A stretch of 43,827 bases of DNA, taken from an uncultured Verrucomicrobiota bacterium (GTDB lineage Bacteria > Verrucomicrobiota > Verrucomicrobiia > Verrucomicrobiales > Verrucomicrobiaceae). Positions 23,489 through 32,100 of the stretch are shown one piece after another. The DNA is taken from assembly GCA_903838675.1 (NCBI GenBank), contig CAILZI010000164.1:1-43827 (forward strand), read 5' to 3'. A program made the translations under genes and the position numbers. The stretch's first letter is position 1. Each line of letters begins with the position of its first letter. The notes beneath the pieces were generated by a model. That model was given only the letters and a program-made list of their open reading frames with translations. It was not told the DNA's origin and did not search any database.

Positions 23489-25342
23489 ATGCCACCCGAT
23501 GCCAATTCTCGCAGCTTGCGCGATCTGCTCTCCGCTCTGAAGCGCGGACTGATCGATTCGCATGCGGCACGTTCAGCGGTGAAAGCGGACGGTTCAGTGA
23601 TCGCACGCCTGGAGCGCGGCGATCCACTGGAAGCCGGCGGACTGGCGGACTTGCTCGGGCTGGACAGCGCCCGGCAGAGCGAGGCCGAGCTGCTGCAGCA
23701 GCTCCAGCGCGAGTGCCGCTTTTTGGAAGAGGTGCCCTTTCAGCCCGGAGCCCGCATCGGTGGGAATTATGAGGTGCTCAAAATTCTCCATGGCGGTTTT
23801 GGTCTGGTGTACCTCTGCCGCAGCCACGGGCCGGAAACCTATCAGCGTGGAGATACGCTTGCCGCATTGAAGAGCCCGCTGCCGCAGCATCTGACCGATC
23901 CGGATCTGTGCGAGCAGTTCGTGGCAGAAGCCGTGAACTCCGTCGCGCTGACGCCGCATCCCAATCTCGTACTCGCTTACGGCGTGGAAATGCACAATCG
24001 CATTCCCTTCCTCGTGATGGAGCACATCACCGGCGGACGCACACTGGTGGAGGAAATCGCCCAGGGCCGCACCGACTGGCGCAGCACTCTGCGTCATGGC
24101 CTCGGCATGGCGCGCGGACTCGCGCATGCCTTCAAAGAAGAGCAGCTGGTGCATGGTGATCTGAAACCTGCCAATGTCCTGATCACTGGAGATGGTACGG
24201 CGAAAGTCAGCGACTTCGGGCTCTCGCTCACCGGGGGCGATACCGGTCCTGCGGGACTCATCGCCGGAACGGACGGCTTCATGGCCCCTGAGATGATGGC
24301 ACGGCGCTCCGGCCGCAGCACGGTGGCGGATGTGTATGCCTATGGCGTCACGCTGCTGTGCGCGGTGCTCGGTCACTTTCCGCAGGCGCCACGCCCTGCA
24401 GAGCTCTGCACCGCCGCCCGCATGCCGGAGCCGCTGGCCGCGCTGCTGCGCGAATGCCTCGCCATTGATCCCGCTGCACGGCCCGCGAATTTCCAAGTCA
24501 TCGCCTCACGCCTGGAGGCCATGTTCACTTCCCTGCTCGGAGCCACGCCACCACGCACGCTGGCACCCGACTCGCCGCTGCAGGCGGATGCCCTGGTGAA
24601 TGCCGTGCAGACCTGGCTCAATCTCGGCCAGCCGCGCAAAGCCCATGCCGAGGCCGAGCGCGCGCTGCACCTGAATCCCGCCAACTGGAAGGCGCATCAG
24701 ATTCAATGCTGCATCCACATGGAGCGGCGTGAATTCGAAGCCGCCATTCGCAGTGCGGCGAAAGCCCGCCAGCTCGCTCCGGATGAACCCGGCCCTTTGG
24801 CCAATCTCGCGCAGGCCGCCATGGGTCTTGGCCACCGCGATGATGCTTTGACCTGGCTGGATCAGGCGCTTGAGCTCGCCTATGAATCCAACCGCATGGG
24901 AGAGCTGGATGGCACCTCGCTGCTTTTCGTCGAACTCCTGCCCGCAGAGCAGGCCTGCAGCGTGCTGGATGCCATCGTGGCCGCGCAGCCCGGCGCAGCG
25001 ATCACCTGGAACAATCGCGCCATCCTCATGCGGCGCATGAAGCAGCCCGAGGAGGCGCTGGCCAGTGCCGACCGCGCCATCGCTCTCAATGCCGCTTATG
25101 CCAAGGCCTGGGTGAACCGCGCCAACTCGCTCATTGAACTGCACCGGTTTGCAGAAGCGCAGACCTCCGCGTCCAAGGCGCTCGACCTCGATCCCTGCCT
25201 GCCCGGTGCCTACTGCGCCAAAGCCACCGCACTGGCCCAGCTCAATCAGCTTGCGGAAGCCCGCGCCGTGATCCGCAGCGGGCAGTCCATCCTCCCTGCC
25301 GACCCGCTGCTCCAGAAAGCGGCGCAGGTGTTTGCACGCTGA
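23489..25342 (+). CDS. Ser/Thr protein kinase with C-terminal TPR repeats
   Basis: 617 residues from ATG 23489, 7 bases after the sigma gene. The N-terminal 90 residues are helical. Kinase domain about 94-345: glycine loop HGGFGLVYLC (101-110), ATP Lys128 in AALKSP, catalytic loop HGDLKPANV (222-230, Asp224; the usual Arg of HRD is Gly), DFG 242-244, APE 266-268, DVYAYGVTLL. From about 360 to the end come TPR-like repeats (AEAERALHLNPANWKAH, ALASADRAIALNAAYAKAWVNRANSL, AQTSASKALDLDPCLPGAYCAKATAL). No membrane segment, so cytoplasmic. It probably phosphorylates the neighbouring sigma factor or its partners; inferred from the family pattern. Confidence 0.92.
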   Translation: MPPDANSRSLRDLLSALKRGLIDSHAARSAVKADGSVIARLERGDPLEAGGLADLLGLDSARQSEAELLQQLQRECRFLEEVPFQPGARIGGNYEVLKILHGGFGLVYLCRSHGPETYQRGDTLAALKSPLPQHLTDPDLCEQFVAEAVNSVALTPHPNLVLAYGVEMHNRIPFLVMEHITGGRTLVEEIAQGRTDWRSTLRHGLGMARGLAHAFKEEQLVHGDLKPANVLITGDGTAKVSDFGLSLTGGDTGPAGLIAGTDGFMAPEMMARRSGRSTVADVYAYGVTLLCAVLGHFPQAPRPAELCTAARMPEPLAALLRECLAIDPAARPANFQVIASRLEAMFTSLLGATPPRTLAPDSPLQADALVNAVQTWLNLGQPRKAHAEAERALHLNPANWKAHQIQCCIHMERREFEAAIRSAAKARQLAPDEPGPLANLAQAAMGLGHRDDALTWLDQALELAYESNRMGELDGTSLLFVELLPAEQACSVLDAIVAAQPGAAITWNNRAILMRRMKQPEEALASADRAIALNAAYAKAWVNRANSLIELHRFAEAQTSASKALDLDPCLPGAYCAKATALAQLNQLAEARAVIRSGQSILPADPLLQKAAQVFAR

Positions 25343-25414
25343 GCTCTCCGACAGCGCGGCGGCATGGCTCTTCAATTTGCCGAAGGAACCTCTCATGCGC
25401 GTCGTTCCCTCGCC

Positions 25415-26959
25415 ATGCGCCAACCAGCAGCCCTCATCCTTTCGTCCTTTTTAGTTTTGGTTTCGTCATTCGCGGCGGAGCCGCCTCCCAACATCCTCTT
25501 CGCCATTGCCGATGACTGGGGTCCGCATGCGAGCGCCTACGGCACGCCATGGGTGAAGACGCCGAACTTTGACCGCGTGGCCAAGGAAGGCATGCTCTTC
25601 AGCAACGCCTACACCCCAAATGCCAAGTGCGCACCCTCACGCGCCTGCATTCTCACCGGGCGCAATTCGTGGCAGCTCAAAGAAGCGGCGAATCACATCT
25701 GCTACTTCCCGCCGGAGTTCAAAGGCTGGGGCGAAGCACTCGCGGAGAAAGGCTGGAACGTGGGCTACACCACCAAAGGCTGGGGCCCCGGCGTGGCGAA
25801 CGACGCGAACGGCAAACCACGCCAGATGACGGGCACGCCCTACAACAAGCGCAAAGCAGAGCCCCCCACGCCTGAGATCCTAAACTGCGACTACGCGGCG
25901 AACTTCAGCGACTTCCTCAATGCCGCACCTGCCGGCAAACCTTGGTGCTTCTGGTATGGCAGCGTGGAGCCGCATCGCGGTTATGAATTCGGCAGCGGTG
26001 TCGCCAAAGGCGGCAAGAAGCTCACCGACATCGATCACGTGCCTGCCTACTGGCCGGACAACGAGGTGATCCGCAATGACATGCTCGACTACGCCTTTGA
26101 GGTGGAACATTTCGACCGCCATCTCGGGCGCATGATCGCCGATCTCGAAAAACGCGGCCTGCTGGACAACACGCTCGTCATCGTCACCGCCGACCACGGC
26201 ATGCCCTTCCCGCGCAGCAAAGGCAACGCCAACGTGCAGGCCAATCATGTGTCGCTCGCCATGATGTGGAAGAAGGGCATTCTGCAGCCCGGACGCACGA
26301 TCAGCGATTTCGTCAGCTTCATCGATCTCGCGCCCACGCTCGTCGAAGTCGCTGGTTTGAAATGGGGCGACACCGGCATGGCGGAGTCACCGGGCCGCAG
26401 CCTGACGGATCTCTTTGCCAACAAGCCCGCGCATGTACGCGATCACGTGCTCATCGGCAAGGAGCGCACCGATGTGGGCCGCCCGCATGACTGGGGCTAC
26501 CCCATCCGCGCCATCGTGACAAAGGACAGCGTCTTCGTTGAGAACTTCGAGCCCACGCGCTGGCCCGCCGGCAATCCCGAGACCGGCTACATGGACTGCG
26601 ATGCCGGAGCCACAAAGAGCTTCATCCTCGACGCGCACCGGAAGAACCCCGCCGATCCCTTCTGGCAGCTCTGCTTCGGCCTGCGCCCAGGCACCGAATT
26701 CTACGATCTCAAAGCCGACCCTGATTTCGTGAAGAACACACCGACCGATCCACGCGTCACTGCGTTGCAAAATCAGCTCCACACCGAGCTCAAGCAGCAG
26801 GGCGATCCGCGCATGTTTGGCCAGGGCGACATCTTCGACAAATACGAGCACGCCACCAAAGCCAACGTTGGCTTCTACGAGAAGTTCATGAGCGGCAAGC
26901 CATTGAAAGCCGGATGGATCAACCCCAGCGACATCGAAACCACCAAGCCCCTGCCATGA
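25415..26959 (+). CDS. Secreted sulfatase (heparan N-sulfatase-like), CAPSR
   Basis: 514 residues from ATG 25415, where a signal peptide begins (MRQPAALILSSFLVLVSSFAA). AIADDWGPHASAYG (30-43) and the formylglycine site CAPSR (72-76) in AKCAPSRACILTGRNSWQL resemble sulfamidase-like S1 enzymes; TADHGMPFPRSKGN is the second metal region. Typical late segment RPGTEFYDLKADPDFVKNTPTDPR. Acts on O- or N-sulfate of glycans; choice not certain. Its stop overlaps the next sulfatase start (ATGA), indicating a coupled pair. Confidence 0.92.
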   Translation: MRQPAALILSSFLVLVSSFAAEPPPNILFAIADDWGPHASAYGTPWVKTPNFDRVAKEGMLFSNAYTPNAKCAPSRACILTGRNSWQLKEAANHICYFPPEFKGWGEALAEKGWNVGYTTKGWGPGVANDANGKPRQMTGTPYNKRKAEPPTPEILNCDYAANFSDFLNAAPAGKPWCFWYGSVEPHRGYEFGSGVAKGGKKLTDIDHVPAYWPDNEVIRNDMLDYAFEVEHFDRHLGRMIADLEKRGLLDNTLVIVTADHGMPFPRSKGNANVQANHVSLAMMWKKGILQPGRTISDFVSFIDLAPTLVEVAGLKWGDTGMAESPGRSLTDLFANKPAHVRDHVLIGKERTDVGRPHDWGYPIRAIVTKDSVFVENFEPTRWPAGNPETGYMDCDAGATKSFILDAHRKNPADPFWQLCFGLRPGTEFYDLKADPDFVKNTPTDPRVTALQNQLHTELKQQGDPRMFGQGDIFDKYEHATKANVGFYEKFMSGKPLKAGWINPSDIETTKPLP

Positions 26960-28596
26960 GATTTTCTTTTCTGCTCATCCTCGTTTCGTTGTTCTTCAGT
27001 CTGGATTCATCCTATTCGGCTCCGCCGAACATTCTCTTCGTCCTCTCGGACGACCATAGCTACCCCTTCATCCACTGCTACGGGCGGGAGGAGATGAAGA
27101 CCCCGAACCTCGACCGCTTCGCCGCCGAGGGAATCATGTGCCGCCGCATGTTCACCGGTGCACCGCAGTGCGTGCCCTCACGAGCCACCATCATGACGGG
27201 CCGCTCGCCGGTGGCCTGCCGCATCACGCGGTTTTCATCGCCGCTGCCACGCGATGAAATCACCTTCCCGGAGATCTTGCGAAAAGATGCGGGCTACTTC
27301 GTCGGCTGCTGCGGCCGCACTTACCATCTCGATGGTTCCGGACGCGGACCTGAGGCCTCGGCGCAGGTGTTTGATGAACATCACCTCGTCACCTTCAAGG
27401 ACCGCTTCAACTACGTCGATGCGAGCGGTCAGGACAATGTGCCGGCGAAGATGAATGAGTTCTTTGACCAGCGGCCGAAGGACAAGCCCTACTTCCTGTG
27501 GGTTGGCTTCAGCGATCCGCATCATGCCTGGAACACCGGCAAGAACCCGCCCGACCCCGCGAAGCTCAAGGTGCCTGGCTTCCTGCCGGACCTGCCCGGC
27601 GTGCGCGGTGATCTCTCCGCCTATGAAGGCGAGATCGAGCACTGCGACGGCGACTTCCAGCGCGTGCTCGACATCGTCAAAGAACGCGCCGGATTGGAGA
27701 ACACCCTCATCATCTTCATGGGTGACAACGGCATGGCCTTTCCCAGCGGCAAAGGCTCGCTGCATGATCCCGGATTGAATGTGCCCCTGCTCGCATGGTG
27801 GCCCGGTGTTATCAAACCCGGTGGCGACTCCAGCGCGCTGATCTCAGGTGAAGACATCGCGCCCACCTGTCTCGAAGCCGCCGGATTCCCGGTGCCCGAG
27901 CGCATCAGCGGCGTGAGCTTCCTGCCGCTGCTCAAAGGCGCGAAGTTTGACAAGGAGCGCCAGCACATCTTTGCCGAACGCGGCCCGCACGGCAGCGCCA
28001 CCTTCAATGAAAGCACCACCGCCAGCGGCGTGGACTACAGCCGCTGCGTGCGCAGCGCCCGCTACAAGCTCATCTACAACGTCACGCCAAACCTGCGCTA
28101 CACGCCTGTGGACAGCGGAAACGATCCGAGCTGGCAGGACATCGTCAAAGCGCACGAAGACAAGGCGCTCGCCACCGAATTTGAAACCCTCTGGTTCACC
28201 AGTCCGCGCCCGGTCTATGAACTCTACGATCTCAAGGAAGATCCCAACGAGCTGCACAACCTCTACGGCCAGAAAGGTCTGGAAGAAGCCACGCTGGAAC
28301 TGAAGACCGCACTGCAAAAGAAGATGATCCTCGACTTCGACTACCTGCCGTTGCCTATCGCCGGAGATGCCAAACCCAAGGGCAAGGCCCAGGCCAAGAA
28401 AAATCTCAATCGCGCCGAGCAGTTCAAGAAGCTCGACACTGATCACGATGGCAGACTCAGCCGTGAGGAGTTCAGCGCCAAACGTGATCCCGCCGATGCC
28501 GCCGCCTGGTTCAAAGCCCGCGACGTGGATGGCAATGGCTCCATCGACGAAGCTGAATACACCGCGAGCACCGTGCCCAATCCGCCCAAACGTTGA
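26956..28596 (+). CDS. Secreted sulfatase with C-terminal EF-hand pair, CVPSR
   Basis: 546 residues from ATG 26956, overlapping the previous stop. Signal peptide MRFSFLLILVSLFFSLDSSYS. VLSDDHSYPFIHCYG (29-43), the formylglycine site CVPSR at 72-76, YFLWVGFSDPHHAW, FMGDNGMAFPSGKGSLHDPGLNVPLLAWWPG for the second metal pair. After the sulfatase domain and a Lys/Ala linker (KPKGKAQAKKNLN) come two EF-hand loops near the end, DTDHDGRLSREEF and DVDGNGSIDEAEY, so a calcium-binding (dockerin- or calerythrin-like) module is fused to the enzyme. Sulfatase plus EF-hand fusions occur in Planctomycetes and Verrucomicrobiota. Confidence 0.92.
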   Translation: MRFSFLLILVSLFFSLDSSYSAPPNILFVLSDDHSYPFIHCYGREEMKTPNLDRFAAEGIMCRRMFTGAPQCVPSRATIMTGRSPVACRITRFSSPLPRDEITFPEILRKDAGYFVGCCGRTYHLDGSGRGPEASAQVFDEHHLVTFKDRFNYVDASGQDNVPAKMNEFFDQRPKDKPYFLWVGFSDPHHAWNTGKNPPDPAKLKVPGFLPDLPGVRGDLSAYEGEIEHCDGDFQRVLDIVKERAGLENTLIIFMGDNGMAFPSGKGSLHDPGLNVPLLAWWPGVIKPGGDSSALISGEDIAPTCLEAAGFPVPERISGVSFLPLLKGAKFDKERQHIFAERGPHGSATFNESTTASGVDYSRCVRSARYKLIYNVTPNLRYTPVDSGNDPSWQDIVKAHEDKALATEFETLWFTSPRPVYELYDLKEDPNELHNLYGQKGLEEATLELKTALQKKMILDFDYLPLPIAGDAKPKGKAQAKKNLNRAEQFKKLDTDHDGRLSREEFSAKRDPADAAAWFKARDVDGNGSIDEAEYTASTVPNPPKR

Positions 28597-28601
28597 TGCT
28601 C

Positions 28602-29297
28602 ATGAAACACTTTTTCCTATTCCTCACTCTCAGCCTCACTCTCCGCGCCGACACGCCCATCCTGCTCTTCACCGACGACTTCTCCCGCGATGAAGCCACC
28701 CTGGGCAAAGAGGACATCGGCAACGGCTGGACCAGCAACAGCGCCTGGCGCGCCAAAGGGCATCAGCAGGTCGATCTCATCGACGGCCACATGCACGTCA
28801 CCAAGCATGCCGAGGCGGATCACGGCGTGGCCATCTTCCACAACGTGGAGTTTCAGGACGGCATCGTGGAGCTGAAATTCAAACTCGGTGAAGGCGATGA
28901 CCTCGGTGTCGATTTCGTCGATCGTGAACTTAAGACCGTGCACGCCGGCCATCTCTGCATCGCACGCGTCACCAACAAGGCCGTCACGCTCACCGATTCC
29001 AAGACCGGCGGCATGAACAACGAAATCCGTGAACGCCGCGAAAAAGGCGACAAGTCCCCCGAGCTCGCCGCGCTGCTCAAGACGAAAACCAAATCCTTCA
29101 AGCTCGACCTCAAGCCCAATGAGTGGCACACGATGAACATCAAGATCGTCGGCGATCAGATGACCGTCCGCATCGACGATCTGGAAACCGTTTCCTTCAG
29201 CAGCGAAGGCATCGCGCATCCGACGAAACGCATGATTACGCTGGCCGTGAACAAGTCGGCGGATGTGGATGATGTGAAGGTTTCCAAGGTGAAGTGA
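28602..29297 (+). CDS. Secreted LamG-like/3-keto-disaccharide-hydrolase-like protein
   Basis: 231 residues from ATG 28602 (MKHFFLFLTLSLTLRAD); ATG 28596 would overlap the upstream stop (TGATG) and add two residues, so coupling is likely either way. The mature chain starts with LFTDDFSRDE...NGWTSNSAW, the opening of LamG-like jelly-roll domains, then GVAIFHNVEFQDGIVELKFKLGEGDDLGVDF and LKPNEWHTMNIKIVGDQMTVRIDD, as in DUF1080 relatives. It probably binds or processes a glycan released by the two upstream sulfatases. Confidence 0.8.
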   Translation: MKHFFLFLTLSLTLRADTPILLFTDDFSRDEATLGKEDIGNGWTSNSAWRAKGHQQVDLIDGHMHVTKHAEADHGVAIFHNVEFQDGIVELKFKLGEGDDLGVDFVDRELKTVHAGHLCIARVTNKAVTLTDSKTGGMNNEIRERREKGDKSPELAALLKTKTKSFKLDLKPNEWHTMNIKIVGDQMTVRIDDLETVSFSSEGIAHPTKRMITLAVNKSADVDDVKVSKVK

Positions 29298-29313
29298 GTA
29301 TTTCACTCCTTCC

Positions 29314-30279
29314 ATGCGCTTCATCCTCTTCTTCGGTCTCCTCGCCACGGCGTCTTTGGCGCAATCTCAGCATGAGGTCGTTCCCAGCTGGCCGCAGTTG
29401 CCGGAGGACCATGTGCTTGGCCTTTGTGCCGGGGTCGGTGTCGATGCGCAGAACCGCGTGTTCGTCTTTCATCGCAGCGGCCGGGTGTGGTCAAAGCCCT
29501 TTCCGAAAGAGCCTATCGCAGCGCCAACCGTGAGCGTTTTCGATGGCGCGACGGGCCGGCTCCTCAGCACTTGGGGAGCGAACCGCTTCATCATGCCGCA
29601 TGGGCTGACGGTGGATCACGCGGGCAATCTCTGGCTCACCGATGTGGGCCTGCATCAGGTCTTCAAGTGTTCGCCGGCAGGTGAGGTGCTGCTCACGCTG
29701 GGCGAGGCGGGTGTCCCCGGCAGTGATGACAAACACTTCAATCTGCCCACGGATGTGGCCGTGCTGGCAGACGGCTCCTTTTACGTGAGCGACGGCTATA
29801 AGAACACGCGCGTGATGAAATTCACCGCCGCCGGCCGCTTTGAATTTGAATGGGGCACGAAAGGCCATGGGCCAGGCCAACTCAATCTGCCGCACGGTAT
29901 CACCGTGGATGCACAGGGACGCGTCATCGTCTGTGATCGCGAGAATGAAAGGCTGCAGGTCTTCGATGCCAGGGGTGCCTTCCTGCATGAATGGAAAGGT
30001 CCGCAGCTCGGCAAACCGTATGGCATCGATACCGGTCCCGACGGCCATCTCTTCGTCATTGATGGCGGTTCCCCCTCCTTGCAGCCGCAGCTGCGGGGCA
30101 AGGCGGTGGAGCTCGATCCCTCAGGGCAGGTGCTCGACACCTTTGGCAGCCACGGCAAAGCCGCCGGTCAGTTCCAGCTCGGGCATGACATCGCGGTTGG
30201 CCCGGACGGTGCGGTTTATGTCGCTGAAGGAACCGGCGCACGGGTGCAGAAGTTTGTGCGCAAGAAAGCTGCGGAGTGA
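29314..30279 (+). CDS. Secreted peptidyl-alpha-hydroxyglycine alpha-amidating lyase (PAL) homologue, NHL propeller
   Basis: A 321-residue protein, signal peptide MRFILFFGLLATASLAQS. NHL-type beta-propeller matching the lyase half of peptidylglycine amidating monooxygenase. Residues expected in PAL are all present: zinc histidines His96 (MPHGLTVD), His194 (LPHGITVD) and His291 (LGHDIAVG), catalytic Tyr162 in VSDGYKNTR, Arg209 in CDRENERLQVF and an N-terminal Arg54 in VFHRSGRVW. PAL cleaves peptidyl-hydroxyglycine to a peptide amide and glyoxylate. Bacterial members are usually uncharacterised and may act on other substrates. Located 16 bases after the LamG-like gene. No copper hydroxylase (PHM) is in the window. 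Confidence 0.82.
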   Translation: MRFILFFGLLATASLAQSQHEVVPSWPQLPEDHVLGLCAGVGVDAQNRVFVFHRSGRVWSKPFPKEPIAAPTVSVFDGATGRLLSTWGANRFIMPHGLTVDHAGNLWLTDVGLHQVFKCSPAGEVLLTLGEAGVPGSDDKHFNLPTDVAVLADGSFYVSDGYKNTRVMKFTAAGRFEFEWGTKGHGPGQLNLPHGITVDAQGRVIVCDRENERLQVFDARGAFLHEWKGPQLGKPYGIDTGPDGHLFVIDGGSPSLQPQLRGKAVELDPSGQVLDTFGSHGKAAGQFQLGHDIAVGPDGAVYVAEGTGARVQKFVRKKAAE

Positions 30280-30294
30280 AAGTATAAGCACACC

Positions 30295-30744
30295 ATGAAA
30301 CACCTGCTTGCGGCATCCTTGGTTTTACTCGGTGCGAACACGTCGTTCGCAGCAGTCCCCGGCGCTGAATCACTCGCCAAGCTTATCACCCATGAGTTTG
30401 ACACCAACGCGGACGGCATCCTCGATCAGGGCGAATGGCAGAATGGCATCGCTGGCAGTTTTGACCAGATGGACACGAATCACGATGGCTCGATCAAGCC
30501 TGAGGAAGTGGATGCCATGAGCGATGACATATCGGCGGAGGCTGGAGACATCGGCGGCGTGATCCTGGTGGGACTCATCAAGCAGGCGCTGCTCGCGCTC
30601 GATCAGGACGGCGACAAGGCCGTCAACCGCAAGGAGTTCAACACGCTGACCGACGGCCTCTTCACCAAGCTCGATGCCGACAAGAACGCCAGCCTCACGC
30701 TCGCCGAACTGTCCGAACTGCCGGTGAAGATGGTGTCGAAGTAG
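30295..30744 (+). CDS. Secreted EF-hand protein with four loops
   Basis: A 149-residue protein, signal peptide MKHLLAASLVLLGANTSFAA. Four calcium-loop-like segments: DTNADGILDQGEW, DTNHDGSIKPEEV, DQDGDKAVNRKEF and DADKNASLTLAEL; the first two match the 12-residue loop well, the last two are weaker but keep Asp at position 1 and Glu at 12. Calmodulin-like size and arrangement, but exported. It starts 15 bases after the PAL-like gene, so it is probably in the same transcript and may bind calcium in the periplasm or act as a partner of the calcium-dependent enzymes nearby. Confidence 0.85.
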   Translation: MKHLLAASLVLLGANTSFAAVPGAESLAKLITHEFDTNADGILDQGEWQNGIAGSFDQMDTNHDGSIKPEEVDAMSDDISAEAGDIGGVILVGLIKQALLALDQDGDKAVNRKEFNTLTDGLFTKLDADKNASLTLAELSELPVKMVSK

Positions 30745-30757
30745 CAGCGTTGACTTG

Positions 30758-30822
30758 TTGCTTTGCGGCCACCCATCTCCCGCTGGTCCGGTGTTCGGAC
30801 CAAAGGTTTGCTGCGAAAGCAA
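30758..30822 (+). promoter_or_regulatory. Structured leader between EF-hand and sialidase-like genes
   Basis: A perfect 7-base stem TGGTCCG (30784-30790)/CGGACCA (30796-30802) with a 5-base loop is enclosed by an outer pair TTGCTTT (30758-30764)/AAAGCAA (30816-30822). It lies in the 106-base gap before ATG 30851. It could be a weak terminator for the EF-hand gene or a leader fold; there is no U-run, and no known riboswitch is recognised. Confidence 0.35.
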
Positions 30823-30850
30823 AAGGAGCGGTCGCGTAATCTCCAGCACC

Positions 30851-32017
30851 ATGACCAACCGCCGCCGCTTTCTTGCCACCACCGCCCTCGCCTTTCCTTT
30901 CATCGCACGTGGGGCCTCACCGGCGGCGAAGATCATTGAGACCAAGGTGATCTCCCAGCAGCCGGAGTTCTACCATGGCTGGCCCACCGTCGCGCGCAGG
31001 CAGAATGGCGAGCTGTGGGTCTCCTGGTCCGGCGGCCGTGAATCGCACGTGTGCCCCTTTGGGCAGGTGCATGCCATGACCTCGCGTGACAACGGTACCA
31101 CCTGGACCTGGCCGCGCGTGCTGCTGGACACCGCCACCGATGACCGCGACTCCGGCGTGCTGGAAACCGCCAAGGGCACGCTCATCGTCACCACCTTCAC
31201 CTCGCTGGCCTACGAAGATCATTTCAAGAAGGCCAGCACCTTTGCCGAGCACACGGACAAAGGCTGGATCTCGAAATCCATGCCACAGGAGCAGTTTGTG
31301 AAATGGAAGGCCGCGCACGAGCGTCTCAATGATGAAGAGCGCAAAGCCGAGCTCGGCGAATGGGCGATCCGCTCCACCGACGGCGGCAAGTCCTGGTCCA
31401 CTCGCATCCCCACCATCGTGAACAGCCCACACGGCCCCATTCAGCTCAAGGACGGCCGCCTGCTTTATGCGGGCAAGCAGCTCTGGACTGCCGACAAGAA
31501 AGTCGGCGTGGCAGAGTCGAAGGACGACGGCCAGACCTGGCAGTGGCTCGCGGAAATCCCCACGCGCAAAGGTGACAAGGCTGCGAGCGCCTACCACGAA
31601 CTGCATGCCGTCGAGGCTGCAGACGGCACGCTCATCGCGCAGATCCGCAATCACAATGAAGCCAACAAGGGCGAGACCCTGCAGACCGAATCCAAGGACG
31701 GCGGCAAGACCTGGAGCGAGCCGCACAGCATCGGCGTGTGGGGCCTGCCCTCCCACCTGCTGCGCCTGCGCGACGGCCGTCTCCTCATGACCTACGGCCA
31801 CCGCCGCAAGCCCTATGGCAATCAAGCCCGCATCAGCAGCGACAACGGCCAGACCTGGAGCGAGCCCATGATCCTCTCCGGCGACGGCATCGGCGGCGAT
31901 CTTGGCTACCCTAGTACCGTCGAGCTGGCCGATGGGACGCTGCTGAGCGTGTGGTATGAGACGATGAAGGAGGCAAAGCTGGCGGTGCTGCGCCAGGCCA
32001 CGTGGCGTGTGGAGTGA
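30851..32017 (+). CDS. Tat-exported sialidase-like (BNR/Asp-box) protein
   Basis: 388 residues from ATG 30851: MTNRRRFLATTALAFPFIARGA is a twin-arginine signal (RRRFL), so 32 upstream open codons are excluded. Five Asp-box motifs (SxDxGxTW) are visible: SRDNGTTW (78-85), STDGGKSW, SKDDGQTW, SKDGGKTW and SSDNGQTW, the mark of a six-bladed sialidase-type propeller (exo-alpha-sialidase or related). A Glu/Tyr pair typical of catalysis may be in GYPSTVELADGTLLSVWYE. Neuraminidase activity is plausible; some family members cleave other acid sugars. It is followed by a sialate O-acetylesterase-like gene. Confidence 0.85.
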   Translation: MTNRRRFLATTALAFPFIARGASPAAKIIETKVISQQPEFYHGWPTVARRQNGELWVSWSGGRESHVCPFGQVHAMTSRDNGTTWTWPRVLLDTATDDRDSGVLETAKGTLIVTTFTSLAYEDHFKKASTFAEHTDKGWISKSMPQEQFVKWKAAHERLNDEERKAELGEWAIRSTDGGKSWSTRIPTIVNSPHGPIQLKDGRLLYAGKQLWTADKKVGVAESKDDGQTWQWLAEIPTRKGDKAASAYHELHAVEAADGTLIAQIRNHNEANKGETLQTESKDGGKTWSEPHSIGVWGLPSHLLRLRDGRLLMTYGHRRKPYGNQARISSDNGQTWSEPMILSGDGIGGDLGYPSTVELADGTLLSVWYETMKEAKLAVLRQATWRVE

Positions 32018-32034
32018 GGGCGGCTCAAGGAGGA

Positions 32035-32058
32035 GAGCGCGGAATGAATTCCGTGCTC
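32035..32058. repeat. Single GAGCGCGGA-type palindrome (possible third REP-like unit)
   Basis: GAGCGCGGAAT (32035-32045) and ATTCCGTGCTC (32048-32058) form an 11-base stem with one G-U pair and a 2-base gap. The outer part GAGCGCGGA resembles the GGAGCGCGGA arm of the inverted repeat at 9905-9984. It lies between the sialidase-like and SASA-like genes, in the 83-base gap before ATG 32101. Confidence 0.55.
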
Positions 32059-32100
32059 CTTGTGCAGCATCGAGGCCCTGCGCTACATTGCGATCCTGCC

